Shown here one piece after another: positions 44,086 through 54,605 of a stretch of 64,000 bases of DNA (the stretch's first letter is position 1; every line of letters begins with the position of its first letter). Source of the DNA: Nymphaea colorata (Eukaryota; Streptophyta; Magnoliopsida; Nymphaeales; Nymphaeaceae); assembly GCF_008831285.2 (NCBI RefSeq), contig NC_045145.1, positions 22,256,802 through 22,320,801 of the forward strand, given 5' to 3'. The position numbers were made by a program, and so were the translations under genes. The notes below the pieces were generated by a model that saw only the letters and a list, made by a program, of their open reading frames with translations, was not told the origin of the DNA and did not search any database.

Positions 44086-45571
44086 GATGTAATCCTCATG
44101 ACAAAAAAAGAAGAGAATATGAATCCTTCTGCTATCCAAAGCCTGATCAATTTGTTTCTTTCGATCAAATGATCCTCAGGAAACAAACCACAATAAAGGA
44201 AGCATGGTTTAAGATGTAAGGGCAACTCATCATAGCTCAATGGTTTAAGATGTAAGGGCAACTCATCATAGCTCAACTTCAGAATGCTTGTTATGCTACC
44301 CCTGGAAGTTGAGTGTTCATATTTGCCCAACAGATACTTTAAGTTCTGATTTACCTTCTTCCACTCTGACACAGTTCTTTTCTTACGTAGGATACCTCCC
44401 AACGTTGCGATTGCAAGGGGGAGACCTCTGCACTTTTGCAGCATACTCTTACCCACTTCCTGAAATTCCAAAGGCATAATCGCAGTTCCTGGAAATGCCT
44501 TTTGGCAAAGTAATGACATTGGTAAATCATCACGAAAAGTTTTCAGTTCACGACGGATGAAGTTTACGCTTCTAATTGTTTCTAATTCAGAAGAGACACC
44601 CTCTATACGAGTGGTGATCATGATTGCGCTTCCATTGTTATTCTCTGGCAATGCTGAATTGATATTGATGCAAACACTCTTATCCCACACGTCATCCAAC
44701 ACGAGTATAAATTTTTTTCCTTGAAGGTAGCTGTGAATTTTTCTTCCCAGATCAACCTCATCCATTTGCTCTATCTTCTCTCTGGAAAGAAGCAAGTATT
44801 CTTCTGCTTCCTTTGAGGAACTCGGTTCCCTTATTTCTCCAAATTCTATTAGCATGAACTTTAGTAGAGTTTTGGTATTAAAAGATTGGGAAACTGATAC
44901 CCATGCAGAGCAATTGAAATGTTCCTTCACTTTTGGTTCGTTATAAACCTTTTTTTACAAGTGTAGTCTTTCCTAACCCACCCATCCCAAATACTGAAAT
45001 GTAAGTTTTTTCATTGTTACCTGTCTCTCCCACAAGCTGGTTGACCAAGAGCTCTACATCCTCTTCAATCCCCACGACTTCTGCTTCCTCGAGGAAATTT
45101 GCTTCTCTACAATCTTGCCACTGCCGAATGGTCGCGCCCGAACTCCTATCTTCATCAAGCATTTCCATGAAGTACCTGCCCCTTCTTTCTGAGATCGCCG
45201 CGACTTTCCTCTTGATCTTTTGTACATCGGTTGCAAGGTTGTCTTGGAAGTAATTGAGTCATGGCGCTGGACAGAATGCAAAGGAAGTTCTTGATTCCAC
45301 CATGTCCTGCATGTCTCCTTCCAAATCGAAGCAAAAACTCGTCAATAACATCTTCGATATCTTAAGCAACACATCTTACTTGGTTGACCCATGTTTTGAT
45401 TCCCTCACTTCTATCTCTCTTTCTGTCAGCGTCTTTCAGAAATGATTTGATGCTTTCCAGTTCCTGCCTTAGCTCATCAATTTCTTCGCGAATCCCTCCA
45501 AACAACTCCGCTTCTTTCACGAGGTAGGTGCCCAGCCTCTCCAGCAGGAAGTTCACAGCAATCTCCGCCAT
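44086..45571 (-). pseudogene. CC-NBS-LRR pseudogene, CC and NB-ARC part (5' half)
   Basis: ATG 45571 opens an Rx-type coiled coil (MAEIAVNFLLERLGTYL, then EIDELRQELESIKSFLKDAD) with the EDVID motif just after a TAA where Tyr is expected (about 45364). NB-ARC follows with P-loop GMGGLGKTTLVKK (about 44950-44990), a one-base expansion in an A run that shifts frame, kinase-2 KKFILVLDDVWD (about 44690), RNBS-B SAIMITTR, GLPL (CRGLPLAI), RNBS-D CFLYCGLFPED and LWIAEGF. After that the winged-helix/MHD region is missing and the 3-kb LTR begins. Intact proteins of this type are intracellular immune receptors. Confidence 0.9.
44205..44276 (-). repeat. 36-bp tandem duplication in the NB-ARC domain
   Basis: Two adjacent 36-bp units (44205-44240, 44241-44276) encode LSYDELPLHLKP twice. 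The frame is kept, so 12 residues are duplicated immediately before the RNBS-D motif. Confidence 0.95.
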
Positions 45572-46124
45572 TTCCGCTCCCTCTTTTTCTCAACAGAATA
45601 TCGTTCGACACTCAGTTAGGAAGGGCATCTTTAGTTTCCCACTGTCTTCAGCTTTTAAAGAAAATTTTTTCAAATGAATACAGTTTTTACGTGATGGCAA
45701 TGGCCACATAAGACCAATGTAATCAACTAGCAGAAGTCGCAGCCAAAGCGTTGATGGTGATTATGACTATCCGGAGCTACCCGGGGTCCCAGACAGACAG
45801 TCTGGCTTGTGGGTCCATACGCCCCACCGTTTCTAACTTGTGATTTGACGAGACCGAAAAAACAACTGGTAAATAATAATAATAGTAAATGTGAATGTTA
45901 TGTAAACTGATTACAAGTTATTTGAATAGTTAGTTGAATTGATGGTTTATTAATGTGCCACAAAATTTATTTTTGAAGTCAAATACTAGTTGTGAATTCA
46001 AAATATTTGAAAAGGTACAAGCATGCCAAGTTTCCTTTGATCAGGAGCTGCCTTATGATTCTTTGAGCTAAAGTTTTAAGAAAAGCACATATATGCAGAC
46101 TTTTAAGTAAGTAGAAGTGAAAAG

Positions 46125-46164
<40 letters not shown>

Positions 46165-48149
46165 GCGTGTAAAGTATTTGACAAGTAGTACTTGGCCTAC
46201 GTGGTCAAGTTCCAATGTCGAGTAGATTTATCACTATAAACAGCACAAGTTGCAGCAAGCCAACCCTTTGATGGTCTCTGGATTAATGGATCACATCCAA
46301 GCTACCCAAAAATTCAAGCGTGGTGGGCGCTCACAGTGGTATATATCGGTAACTGTCAGTCTCGGTCGCGGGGGCTGGTCACTAATTTCTCGCAGATAAC
46401 ACCAGAAAAAAAATAAAAAAATAGAAACTAAGCTTTTGTAGCGACGCTAAAAAAAAGTTAAGTGAAAATAAAAGCTGAACATATGCTGACGTGAGGTGCA
46501 AAAGGTAAGAGTTAGTCTACCGTAAAGATAATGTGGAAGAAAACTCGCATCATGTGCATAGGTAAATAAAATTATTATCGACGTTTAATAAAACTTTTAC
46601 TGACATGTGGTATGCATCGGTAAAACTTTTATCAACACGTGACGGGCGTTGGTAAAACTTTTACCTACGCGTTGTGGACGTTGACAAAGCGTTTGATCGA
46701 CATAAAGGTGGACATCAGTGATATATTTATGGACGCAATTTCATTTGTCGGTAAAGATCTGTTACCCACAAAATGCACTTCTAAAACACAGTTTACCTAA
46801 GACTGTGAAGCAATGAATGGACGTTCACAAGCTAATGTGAAGGATGCGGCAACTATCATAGAAGAACCATTCATAACCAAAATGTAGCATCCCCATTACT
46901 GCCAAAAGAAAGCCAACAACCTCACTGCTATAGGATTTAAAACAACATTTCAAGTTGATTCAGCAACTTACCCTGCTCCATGAGAGCCTCATCAATCACC
47001 TTAGCTACATGTTATTAGGGCAACTTACGCTGGGTTGCTCGATGGTGTAGTTGGAAATTAATTTGCGGGACGCATCAATCACAGTATTAATGGGAGCAAC
47101 CATGAATACTGTATGAGCAATTATGCATGCATTTAGTGGAAGTGGGAGCAAACATTAATACTGTTTGACCAATTATGCATGCATTTAGTAGGAGTGGGAG
47201 CAGCCATTAATACTGTGTGACCAATTATTGTAAACAAACTTAAGTTCCTTTTCTTCTCTTTTCTTTTTTTTTTTATATAGTTAATCGAACATATAATTTG
47301 GCATTTCTTTGCGTTTCATTTTCTTCTTATGCAAACAAGAATTTGCCTGGTTTCTTTCTTTTCGATGCTTTTCTTTTCTTCTCTATCATTAATCCCTTCA
47401 TTTCCCCTCCTACATATACTTTAACATTTTTTCCATCCCCTTTATCCAAAATAGTAGTGTAGATAAACCTGCACTAGGGGCAGAGGTAAGATTTTTCTGG
47501 AGATCAAATTATAGTTCCAAAATTTTGATAGGAGACGAAATATCATTTTTTTTTAATTTTCATGAAGGATAATATATTTTTTTAAAATTTTACATGTGAC
47601 TTCTAAAAAAAATTGAGAAAAAGGAAGTACGGGGTTGGGGAGGGCAGCGGCAAGGCCCTTGCCGGCATCCTTTGGCTTTGCCCTGGTTATTACGCTGTCC
47701 AAGCATTGAGTAAATTTCCTGACAAAGCTGCTTGGGGGTAGGCCTCCGGCTTTTGTTAAACAAAAATTTATTGAATTTACATTCAGCAAATCACCAAACG
47801 TGACATGGTTGCACCAAAACTAAACCATTACATTTATCATATAAAGTTTTATTCTTTAATAGAAACACTACATTCATTGTCACCAAGTTCATGTGCTGTG
47901 TATGGTATGGTTTGGATCTGGATCTGATTTCGGGATGAAACCAGATTAAAAATTCACAAAATCAAATCACCATCGGCCAGGGCATCTAATTTAATACATC
48001 TATAGATATATTATATGTTCTTTTTTCTCTTTCAAAAGAAACGATACAGGACTAAAGAATGGTGGCTTCCATAAAACGATCTGTTTGTCTTTTTTCAAAC
48101 ATTTCTTTTTTGATTTTTTTTCACTATCATAAAAATGTATAATTTTAAT
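45572..48149. other. Repeat-rich spacer upstream of the NLR
   Basis: No genes. Contents: NLR 5' flank (45572-45850); an (AT)n array 46127-46160; a dispersed repeat 46229-46340 (pair of 6583); 46560-46720 with three to four loose 45-bp units of 'cggtaaaactttta', resembling subterminal repeats of a CACTA-type element, although CACTA ends were not found; the 52-bp tandem repeat at 47092; and a 'caaggcccttgccgg' dispersed repeat at 47466-47720. Confidence 0.6.
47092..47232. repeat. 52-bp tandem repeat, about 2.7 units
   Basis: Units start at 47092, 47144 and 47196 with 'gggagca' and share 'attatgcatgcatttagt'. Low divergence between units suggests recent expansion. Confidence 0.9.
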
Positions 48150-48252
48150 TGTGTTATTCAATTTCTACGAAAAATTATTAATAATAATAATATTAATATT
48201 AATAAAATATCTTCACCGCACCGGCACCCGCACCCCGCATTCAGGTGACATA
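48150..48252. mobile_element. Right-end fragment of the 18250-type hAT-like element
   Basis: 'aataataat' AT-rich lead-in followed by 'caccgcaccggcacccgcac' and 'cattcaggtgacata', matching 18820-18936. The flanks share 'ttacatttatc.tataaagt' (about 47826 and 48264), hinting at a longer target duplication or a local duplication around the insertion. Confidence 0.6.
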
Positions 48253-48285
48253 AACTACATTATTACATTTATCCTATAAAGTGTC

Positions 48286-48845
48286 TAGTCCTCTGAATCC
48301 AGAACAGTTAGAGAAACCAATGCACCACAATTACAACGCTGTGGAGTTGAACCATTGGAAGCAGTAGAGCTGGGATCTTCTTCTAATGGCCATGGGCTAG
48401 ATGCAGTTGACACTAGTGTGCTGGTAGTGTCTACTTTATGAATCTGTGCACGTCCCGGTCCTTCGTATCCGTATATATGTGGGGGTAGGGCTTGCTAATT
48501 GTGGGCGTAAGGGAAGGATATGTATCCACGACGCCTAGGAGGAACTGGTTCTTCCGAAACCATTCTTGGTGGTTCCTTATGTGATCTCTTCACCACCAAC
48601 TTCTGCGTTCCCTTCTCTGTCTGCAATGCCATTATACATGAGAAAATGCTCGAACCAAGAAAGGAATTCATCATCATCATCATGTAACGCATCGTCACCA
48701 AGATCCAGAACAGCAAATTTGCGAGAGATTTTGGAAATCTGCCAACCAGTAGATTGTTATTCAAGTTGAGCAGCTTCAAACTGTTGTCCTCTGGAATGCT
48801 CTCTTCCAATTGATTACTGTGGAGGTCCAAAACGCTTCCTGCCAA
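48286..48845 (-). pseudogene. LRR receptor-like protein fragment with unidentified tail
   Basis: The first roughly 45 residues (SVLDLHSNQLEESIP, LKLLNLNNNLLVGRFPKSLAN) are leucine-rich repeats of the receptor-like-protein type. After a frame change, AVLDLGDDALHD continues the LRR spacing. The remaining frame to 48286 (EEPVPPRRRGYISFPYAHN, one TAG, then ALPPHIYGYEGPGRAQIHKV, ending LVSLTVLDSED) is open apart from that stop and reads like a real but unrecognised C-terminus. It may be two unrelated fragments joined. Confidence 0.5.
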
Positions 48846-48849
48846 GACA

Positions 48850-49483
48850 ACTTGGTATGGCGCCTTACAGTTTATTGATGGATATGATCACTCACGAGTT
48901 GTAGCTCATGGTACCTTTAGTGCAGATTAAAGATGGTATCTGTTCACTGATTCTATTGGGGCTTGATTGGAAAGCCCCCATAACCAAAATGCAGTATCTC
49001 TTTGTTTAAGAAAAGTCACGATCCAAAAAGTTCAAGACTTATTTCATTATTAGATTGGTCAACTTCTCTAATTCCTTAAACCTTTTCCGAGAAGTCGGTG
49101 AGCAAGGAATCCATGGATTTAGTGACATGGAGTTCTTGGAAACCCATGGAGCTAATTGTTGTTAGAGAGAAACAGAAGCTTGAGGTTCATACGCGTAACC
49201 TATTAGACAACATGTCTCCACTACTCTCATTATCGGCGGCCAGGTTCATATCAATAGGCTGGTGTTGATGAAAGTTAATGCCAAAAATAAAAATAAAGAA
49301 CGTGCAACTGTCTTTAGGAAGAAGGTGAAGAGTTAACTTTTGGTTTCTCAATAATTTCATTGTGTGCATGACAAGTGCCTCTTCAGTTTGCCTACTTTAA
49401 TTTTTTGTTTTTGTTTTTGTTTTAAATGCATATGTCAATTATGGCTATGCTGGAATCACCAAGAGTCATTTTTCAGTTTTTTG

Positions 49484-49514
<31 letters not shown>

Positions 49515-50689
49515 GCCCTTTGGGTCGGTTAAATGTGTGTGAGAAAGACTTTCAAATGTACTCAAATTTTTTTTGTTGTGTGCTTAAATCTTTGCTGCTT
49601 TGTGTCATGCCTTTGGCCACTTGAAAAACCAAGTGGTGGATTAGTTATTGTGTTGTTATTATGTTATATTTGTGTCATTTACAAAAGCACAAGAAAAAAA
49701 AGTGCAAACATGTCATTTCTTAAGCAAAGAGTGGTACCAGAGACATGTTGATCAATTCTAAATATCATTCTGTTGTCACGATTGTTGGTAAAAGTACAAA
49801 AGAAAAGCCTGCAAGGTAAAAGCTGCAGACAACTTGTTCAACAAAATTTTTGTGGAAAATTTTTGTTCATTATGCCTAATGACATGACCACTTTAAATAT
49901 GTTTCAATCACTCATACTTATATTTAATGAAGATAATTATAGATTTTAGAGCCTAAAAATAAAAACTTTCCTTTTGTCACTAAGAAAAAACAAAAAAAAA
50001 GATTAGATATCTTTAGCTGGTTGCCACTTTAGGCCAAAGCTAGGAATTTTTCATGAAGAGCATCAAATTATAATTTCAAAATTTTGATTTAAGCTAAAAT
50101 ATCATTTTTAAAAAACCTTATATAAGATAAATATTTTTTAAAAAATTATATGTAATTTTTTTTTAATTTATTGGTGGGCCAGGACCCCTGCGGCCCCCCT
50201 TGGCTCCACTTGTGTACTACCTTATTTATTGGGATCAATGAAACAAATATGCTAGCTAGAAACCAAAAAAACTTCAAATATATTTTTCAGTAATAGGCAT
50301 GTGGTACGCACAAGTTGAGGCATGTGGTTCGGCACAAGTGGACGTATCCAACGATTGAAGCCAACTCAAACTCATCTTTATCTTTTCTTTCAAATTGTTT
50401 AGGATTCTGATTAAATCACACTTAGGCTGAATCTAGATGACTCTATAATTCATTCAATTTTCTTTTATATATATATATATATATATAAAATAGTGGAGAA
50501 AAGTAATGTAATTTATTTAAATCATTATTTTTCAGTGTTTTTAGCATATTATTTTAAGTATTTTTTATTTATTCATATTTATATGATTAATGATTGGGTT
50601 TGTAGAAAACCAGCCCAAAGGTAAGCCAAAATGGCATCTGTCAGAGTGCCCATAATGAAAAAAGGTTCACATTTGTCATGACCTTGAAG
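48850..50689. other. Spacer between NLR region and copy 2
   Basis: No genes. (AT)n arrays at 49486-49514 and 50467-50487, and a third copy of the GC-core dispersed repeat at 50033-50210 (ends 'cccccttggctccact'). Confidence 0.6.
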
Positions 50690-52765
50690 GTTTGACTCAT
50701 CCCTTGTCTTGTATCGAGAGCTGGATGGAATCTACATCTTAGTTGCTGTTACTGGATTTATATTAACCAGTGTCACAAAAATTAAAGCACATCAACCTAG
50801 GGATGTCAGCAGACAAACGTTGCCATACATATCGGACCAACCAGACATTGTTTTGCCTAATTCGTAAATGAATTCAGATTCGAACATAGCATCCGAACTT
50901 TTTGCGTGCATCCAATCGGATTTGGATATATCCATGAAACATAGTTATAAAATCTAGATGTTATAAGAAAAACCCTGCACTAATTAATCTAATGATATGT
51001 GAATTCAATTTCTTATTGGTTCGTATACCTGGATTAGAATCCGGGCTTTGTGCTAATGTATAAGAAGTTCTAGCCAAAAGCTATCTAATAGTGCTGGCGT
51101 CATGTAGCCAAAAACATATTGATCACTGCGGCATGCACACTTATAATTAAGTATTCACTGCTTCATACACTAATAACATGACTAATGACAATTAATATGT
51201 ACATAATCTCCTCATCTCATGTCACTGAAAAAACTCGAAACTCATCATGAGCTTCTTCTTCCCTACCATCATATATTTTCGGTATCCTTTTCTGCAAGCC
51301 TGCTGGGAAAGAGGACCCATCCCTATTATTGCCAATCAAAATAAAAATATACGAAAGATTAATTAAAATAGAAATTCTGATTTTTTGTTAAAAAAAAAAG
51401 ACAGTTAGCAATGACATATGGCATTCTTGAATGGACTCTGAATCAGATGAGTTTGTATCAATTCAAATATCTAATTTAGGCCGTTAATTACTTATAATAT
51501 AAACTATAGATGGGTTAAAATGCGTATGCCAATAAGCCGGATAAGTTAAAGAGTGACACTGCTGGCCTTTTGCTTGTAAAGCTACAAGCTGCTTGAAGAA
51601 AACGCGTGCAAGTCGACAGCCTTTGCCGCTTGTTCAATAGTGTAAAACCCTAAGGCCCGTTTATTGGCAGATAAAAAATTAGAATGGTAAATTTGTTGTG
51701 GGAAAAAATGCATTGTAAAAAGTCAGACCCCAAAGGGTTCCACTTTTTTTAGGGTAAAATCACATGGATCTATCTATTTGAGCATGGTGATTTTTCTTGT
51801 GTTTTATTTAAAAGTGAAAAGCAGTACAAAAGACGGCAGTTTTCCTCAATGCACAGTAAAATTTATGTGCATCAAAGGAGAGCTAAGGGTAAAACCAGCT
51901 AATATCCCCACCCTCCATGTCTACACTCGCATTGGCTTCCAAAAAAGTGTAAGATTATTAGGTTCAAACAAAGTTGTCTGATCACCTCTCGGCTTTTGAG
52001 GAGAGAGAGTTCAATTAAGGATAGTTAATTTGTTTGACTGATGTTCTTTCCAAAATAAATCGTATGCCAGGAAAGTAATAATATTTTTCACTACAAATAA
52101 AGTGGACATGAGTTGAATGTCATGTCTAATTCTTAGTCGTAGGTCTTAGAATACAAATTTTAATAGTGGAAGATTTTTCATCACATAATTAAAACAACAA
52201 ACAAAACCTTGTCTGCTACGCATCATCTAATTTATTTAGGTAACCAGGTGAACCAAAGGATGATATTATTCAAAGACAAGGAACACATTTCATAAATATG
52301 ATATGTAAGCGAAGGAATGCCTAGTAAGTTTGGAAAGAAATGCATTATGTGAATGACAAAGATAAAGGTCTATTTTGTACAGATTCTTTTTTGTCAATAA
52401 AAATTTAGGGAGATTACCCAGCAAGGTTGCAGCCGAATGACAAAGATAGAGAAATATAGCTAATGCCATTAACATCTTTCATGATTTTTTTGACCTTCTG
52501 TCACACTTACCCGAATTTGGTTTCTTGCCAAGATAAATGAGCTTTTTGAAGAAAATTTTGTGAGAACATGCTTTAAGTTTTGATTATTTTTCTTTTCCAA
52601 TTTGACCACTTAAGTTACATGGGAAACAAGTAGTGAGAGGAAATAAATCTAAAATTAATTGTTTTTGTTAAGTGTTATACCACCAAGCTTATCATGAACG
52701 GCTTCTTTTCTTGATGTGTTGCAACTTACGTAAACGGTAATATTTGCATCTTTTTTCTTCGCTTG
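50690..52765. repeat. Segmental duplication, copy 2, 5' part
   Basis: Collinear with 61-2330 and running without interruption into the 5' end of the PPR-DYW pseudogene. Copy 2 therefore keeps the ancestral join that copy 1 lost. Confidence 0.85.
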
Positions 52766-52786
52766 CGAGACTTGAACGCATTTCCC

Positions 52787-54556
52787 ATGCAGAGTTTCCC
52801 TGCAAACCCGAAAACTCAAGGTCATTGCGAATCAACACCCTGAAAGGCCTTCCTTTCCCCCCTTCTCCACTGGATCTTCCACCAAACTGGTCAGCCTGGT
52901 GGATCGACCCCTCTCAGACCGGTTCTCTACCCTGAAATTGCCAACATGCTCAGGCTCTGCGAAGGTGGTACAGTTGAATCAGATACATGACCAACTCATC
53001 ACAAGCAGCCTGCCGCTCCACAAACTCTTTCCCTTCTACGTCGAGTCCGGCAACATCGATTATGCGAGAATCGCGTTCGATCGAGCTCGAGTGCTCTTCA
53101 AATTCGACCGGAATGCGATGCTTCTGGCGTATTCCAAGAACGTGTTACCAGAGCGAGCTCTGCTTCTTTTCCGCGAGATGCTGGCTGTCGGTGACCGCGA
53201 TGCCGGGCCAGACAAGTGCTCGTTCACGTTCTTTATTGCTGCTTGCTCGCGGTTGGATCGATCCTGCAATTGCCATTCAATGGTGGTTCAAAAGGGATTT
53301 GAGCGCGATACGTTTGTGAAGAATTCGCTTGTCAGTATGTGCATATCTTTTGGGGCGATGGTAGATGCGAGGAAACTGTTTGTTGAAATGACTGAACCAG
53401 GAGACGTGGTAACTGCCATGGTTAGTGGGTACATGAAATTTGGAATGGTCGCTCTCGCACTTAAGTTATTTGATGAAATGCCTGACTCGAATGATGTTAC
53501 TTTGGGGTTTTGTCATAGCGGGTTGTGTTAAAAATGGGAGATATAAGGATGCTTTAAGTAGTTTATAGTAGTTTATATGACATGTTGCAATGTACAAATG
53601 TCAAGTCAAATGAAGCATCGCTGGTTTGTGCCGTTTCTGCTTGTGCTCACCTTAGGAGCACTTGACCAAGGCAAGTGGATTCATGTTTATATGGACAAGA
53701 GAGGAGTCATTTGCAGCTCGAACGTTGCCACAGCACTTATTGATATATGTACATGAAATGTGGAAGCATCACTCATGCACGTGTACTGTTTAATAGTGTT
53801 TCTTCTAGGAAGGATCTGCTTTCATGGACGAGCATGATCGTGGGGCTAGCATTGCATGGTCTGAGAGTGAAGCAGTCGCTCGGTTTCTGAACATGTTGGA
53901 TAATGGCATCAAGCCGGATCGTATCACACTCAATGGAGTTCTAAATGCCTGCAGTCATTCAGGTTTAGTCGACCAATGGCGCCAATTCTTTCATGGCATG
54001 CATTTATGGGGCATTGTGCCTACTCTTGAACATTATGGTTGCAAGGTCTCTTGTCCAGCATGTATGCATCATGCAACTGCTGGGATGGGCTTGCCAGAGT
54101 CGGGGGCAGCGTGTGCAAACAAAGGATTCAGTTGGTTCTTGGATGGAGTTCTATAGAAGTGAAAGGTGTCATTCATGAATTTGTTGCCGGTAATCGAACC
54201 CATCTTAGAGCTGCAGATATTTATCAGAAGCTGGACGAAATATTTAACAGGCTTCAAACAATGGGTTATAGTCCCTGTACATTGCAAATTTCGTTGGACT
54301 TGAGTGAGGAAGATAAAGAGCAAGCAATGTATTGGCACAGTGAGAAACTAGCAGTTGCGTTTGGATTGTTGAGCACTGAAGATGGATTTCCATTAGAGTT
54401 GTTAAGAATCTTTGAATTTGTGAAGATTGTCACTCTGCTATGAAAGCTATACCTAGAGTTTTTGGCAGAGAAATAATAGTGAGGGACCGATCTTGTTTTC
54501 ATAATTTGAAACAGGCTAGTTGTTCCTGCAGAGATGGTAGTAGCATTCTCGATTAA
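52787..54556 (+). pseudogene. PPR-DYW pseudogene, copy 2
   Basis: Retains the N-terminal region missing from copy 1: QLNQIHDQLI, PFYVESGNIDYARIAF, ALLLFREMLAVGD and the repeat SMCISFGAMVDARKLFVEM (52930-53510). After frameshifts it continues SNEASLVCAVSACAH and CGSITHARVLFNSV (53600-53800), PDRITLNGVLNACSHSGLVDQ and YGC (53910-54045). It then jumps to the region at 54046, deleting roughly 220 bp present in copy 1. The E/DYW part keeps [15 protein letters not shown] (about 54325), but the terminal CGDYW has become CRDGSSS. At least four frameshifts; non-functional. Confidence 0.85.
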
Positions 54557-54605
54557 ATGGTAGCTCATATGTTTCTCCATTGTTCTTGTACCAATGGACA
54601 TCTGT

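Noticed and set aside
46440-46760. A complete CACTA transposon
   Set aside because: Subterminal-like repeats are present, but CACTA/TAGTG ends, a 3-bp duplication and transposase are not visible.
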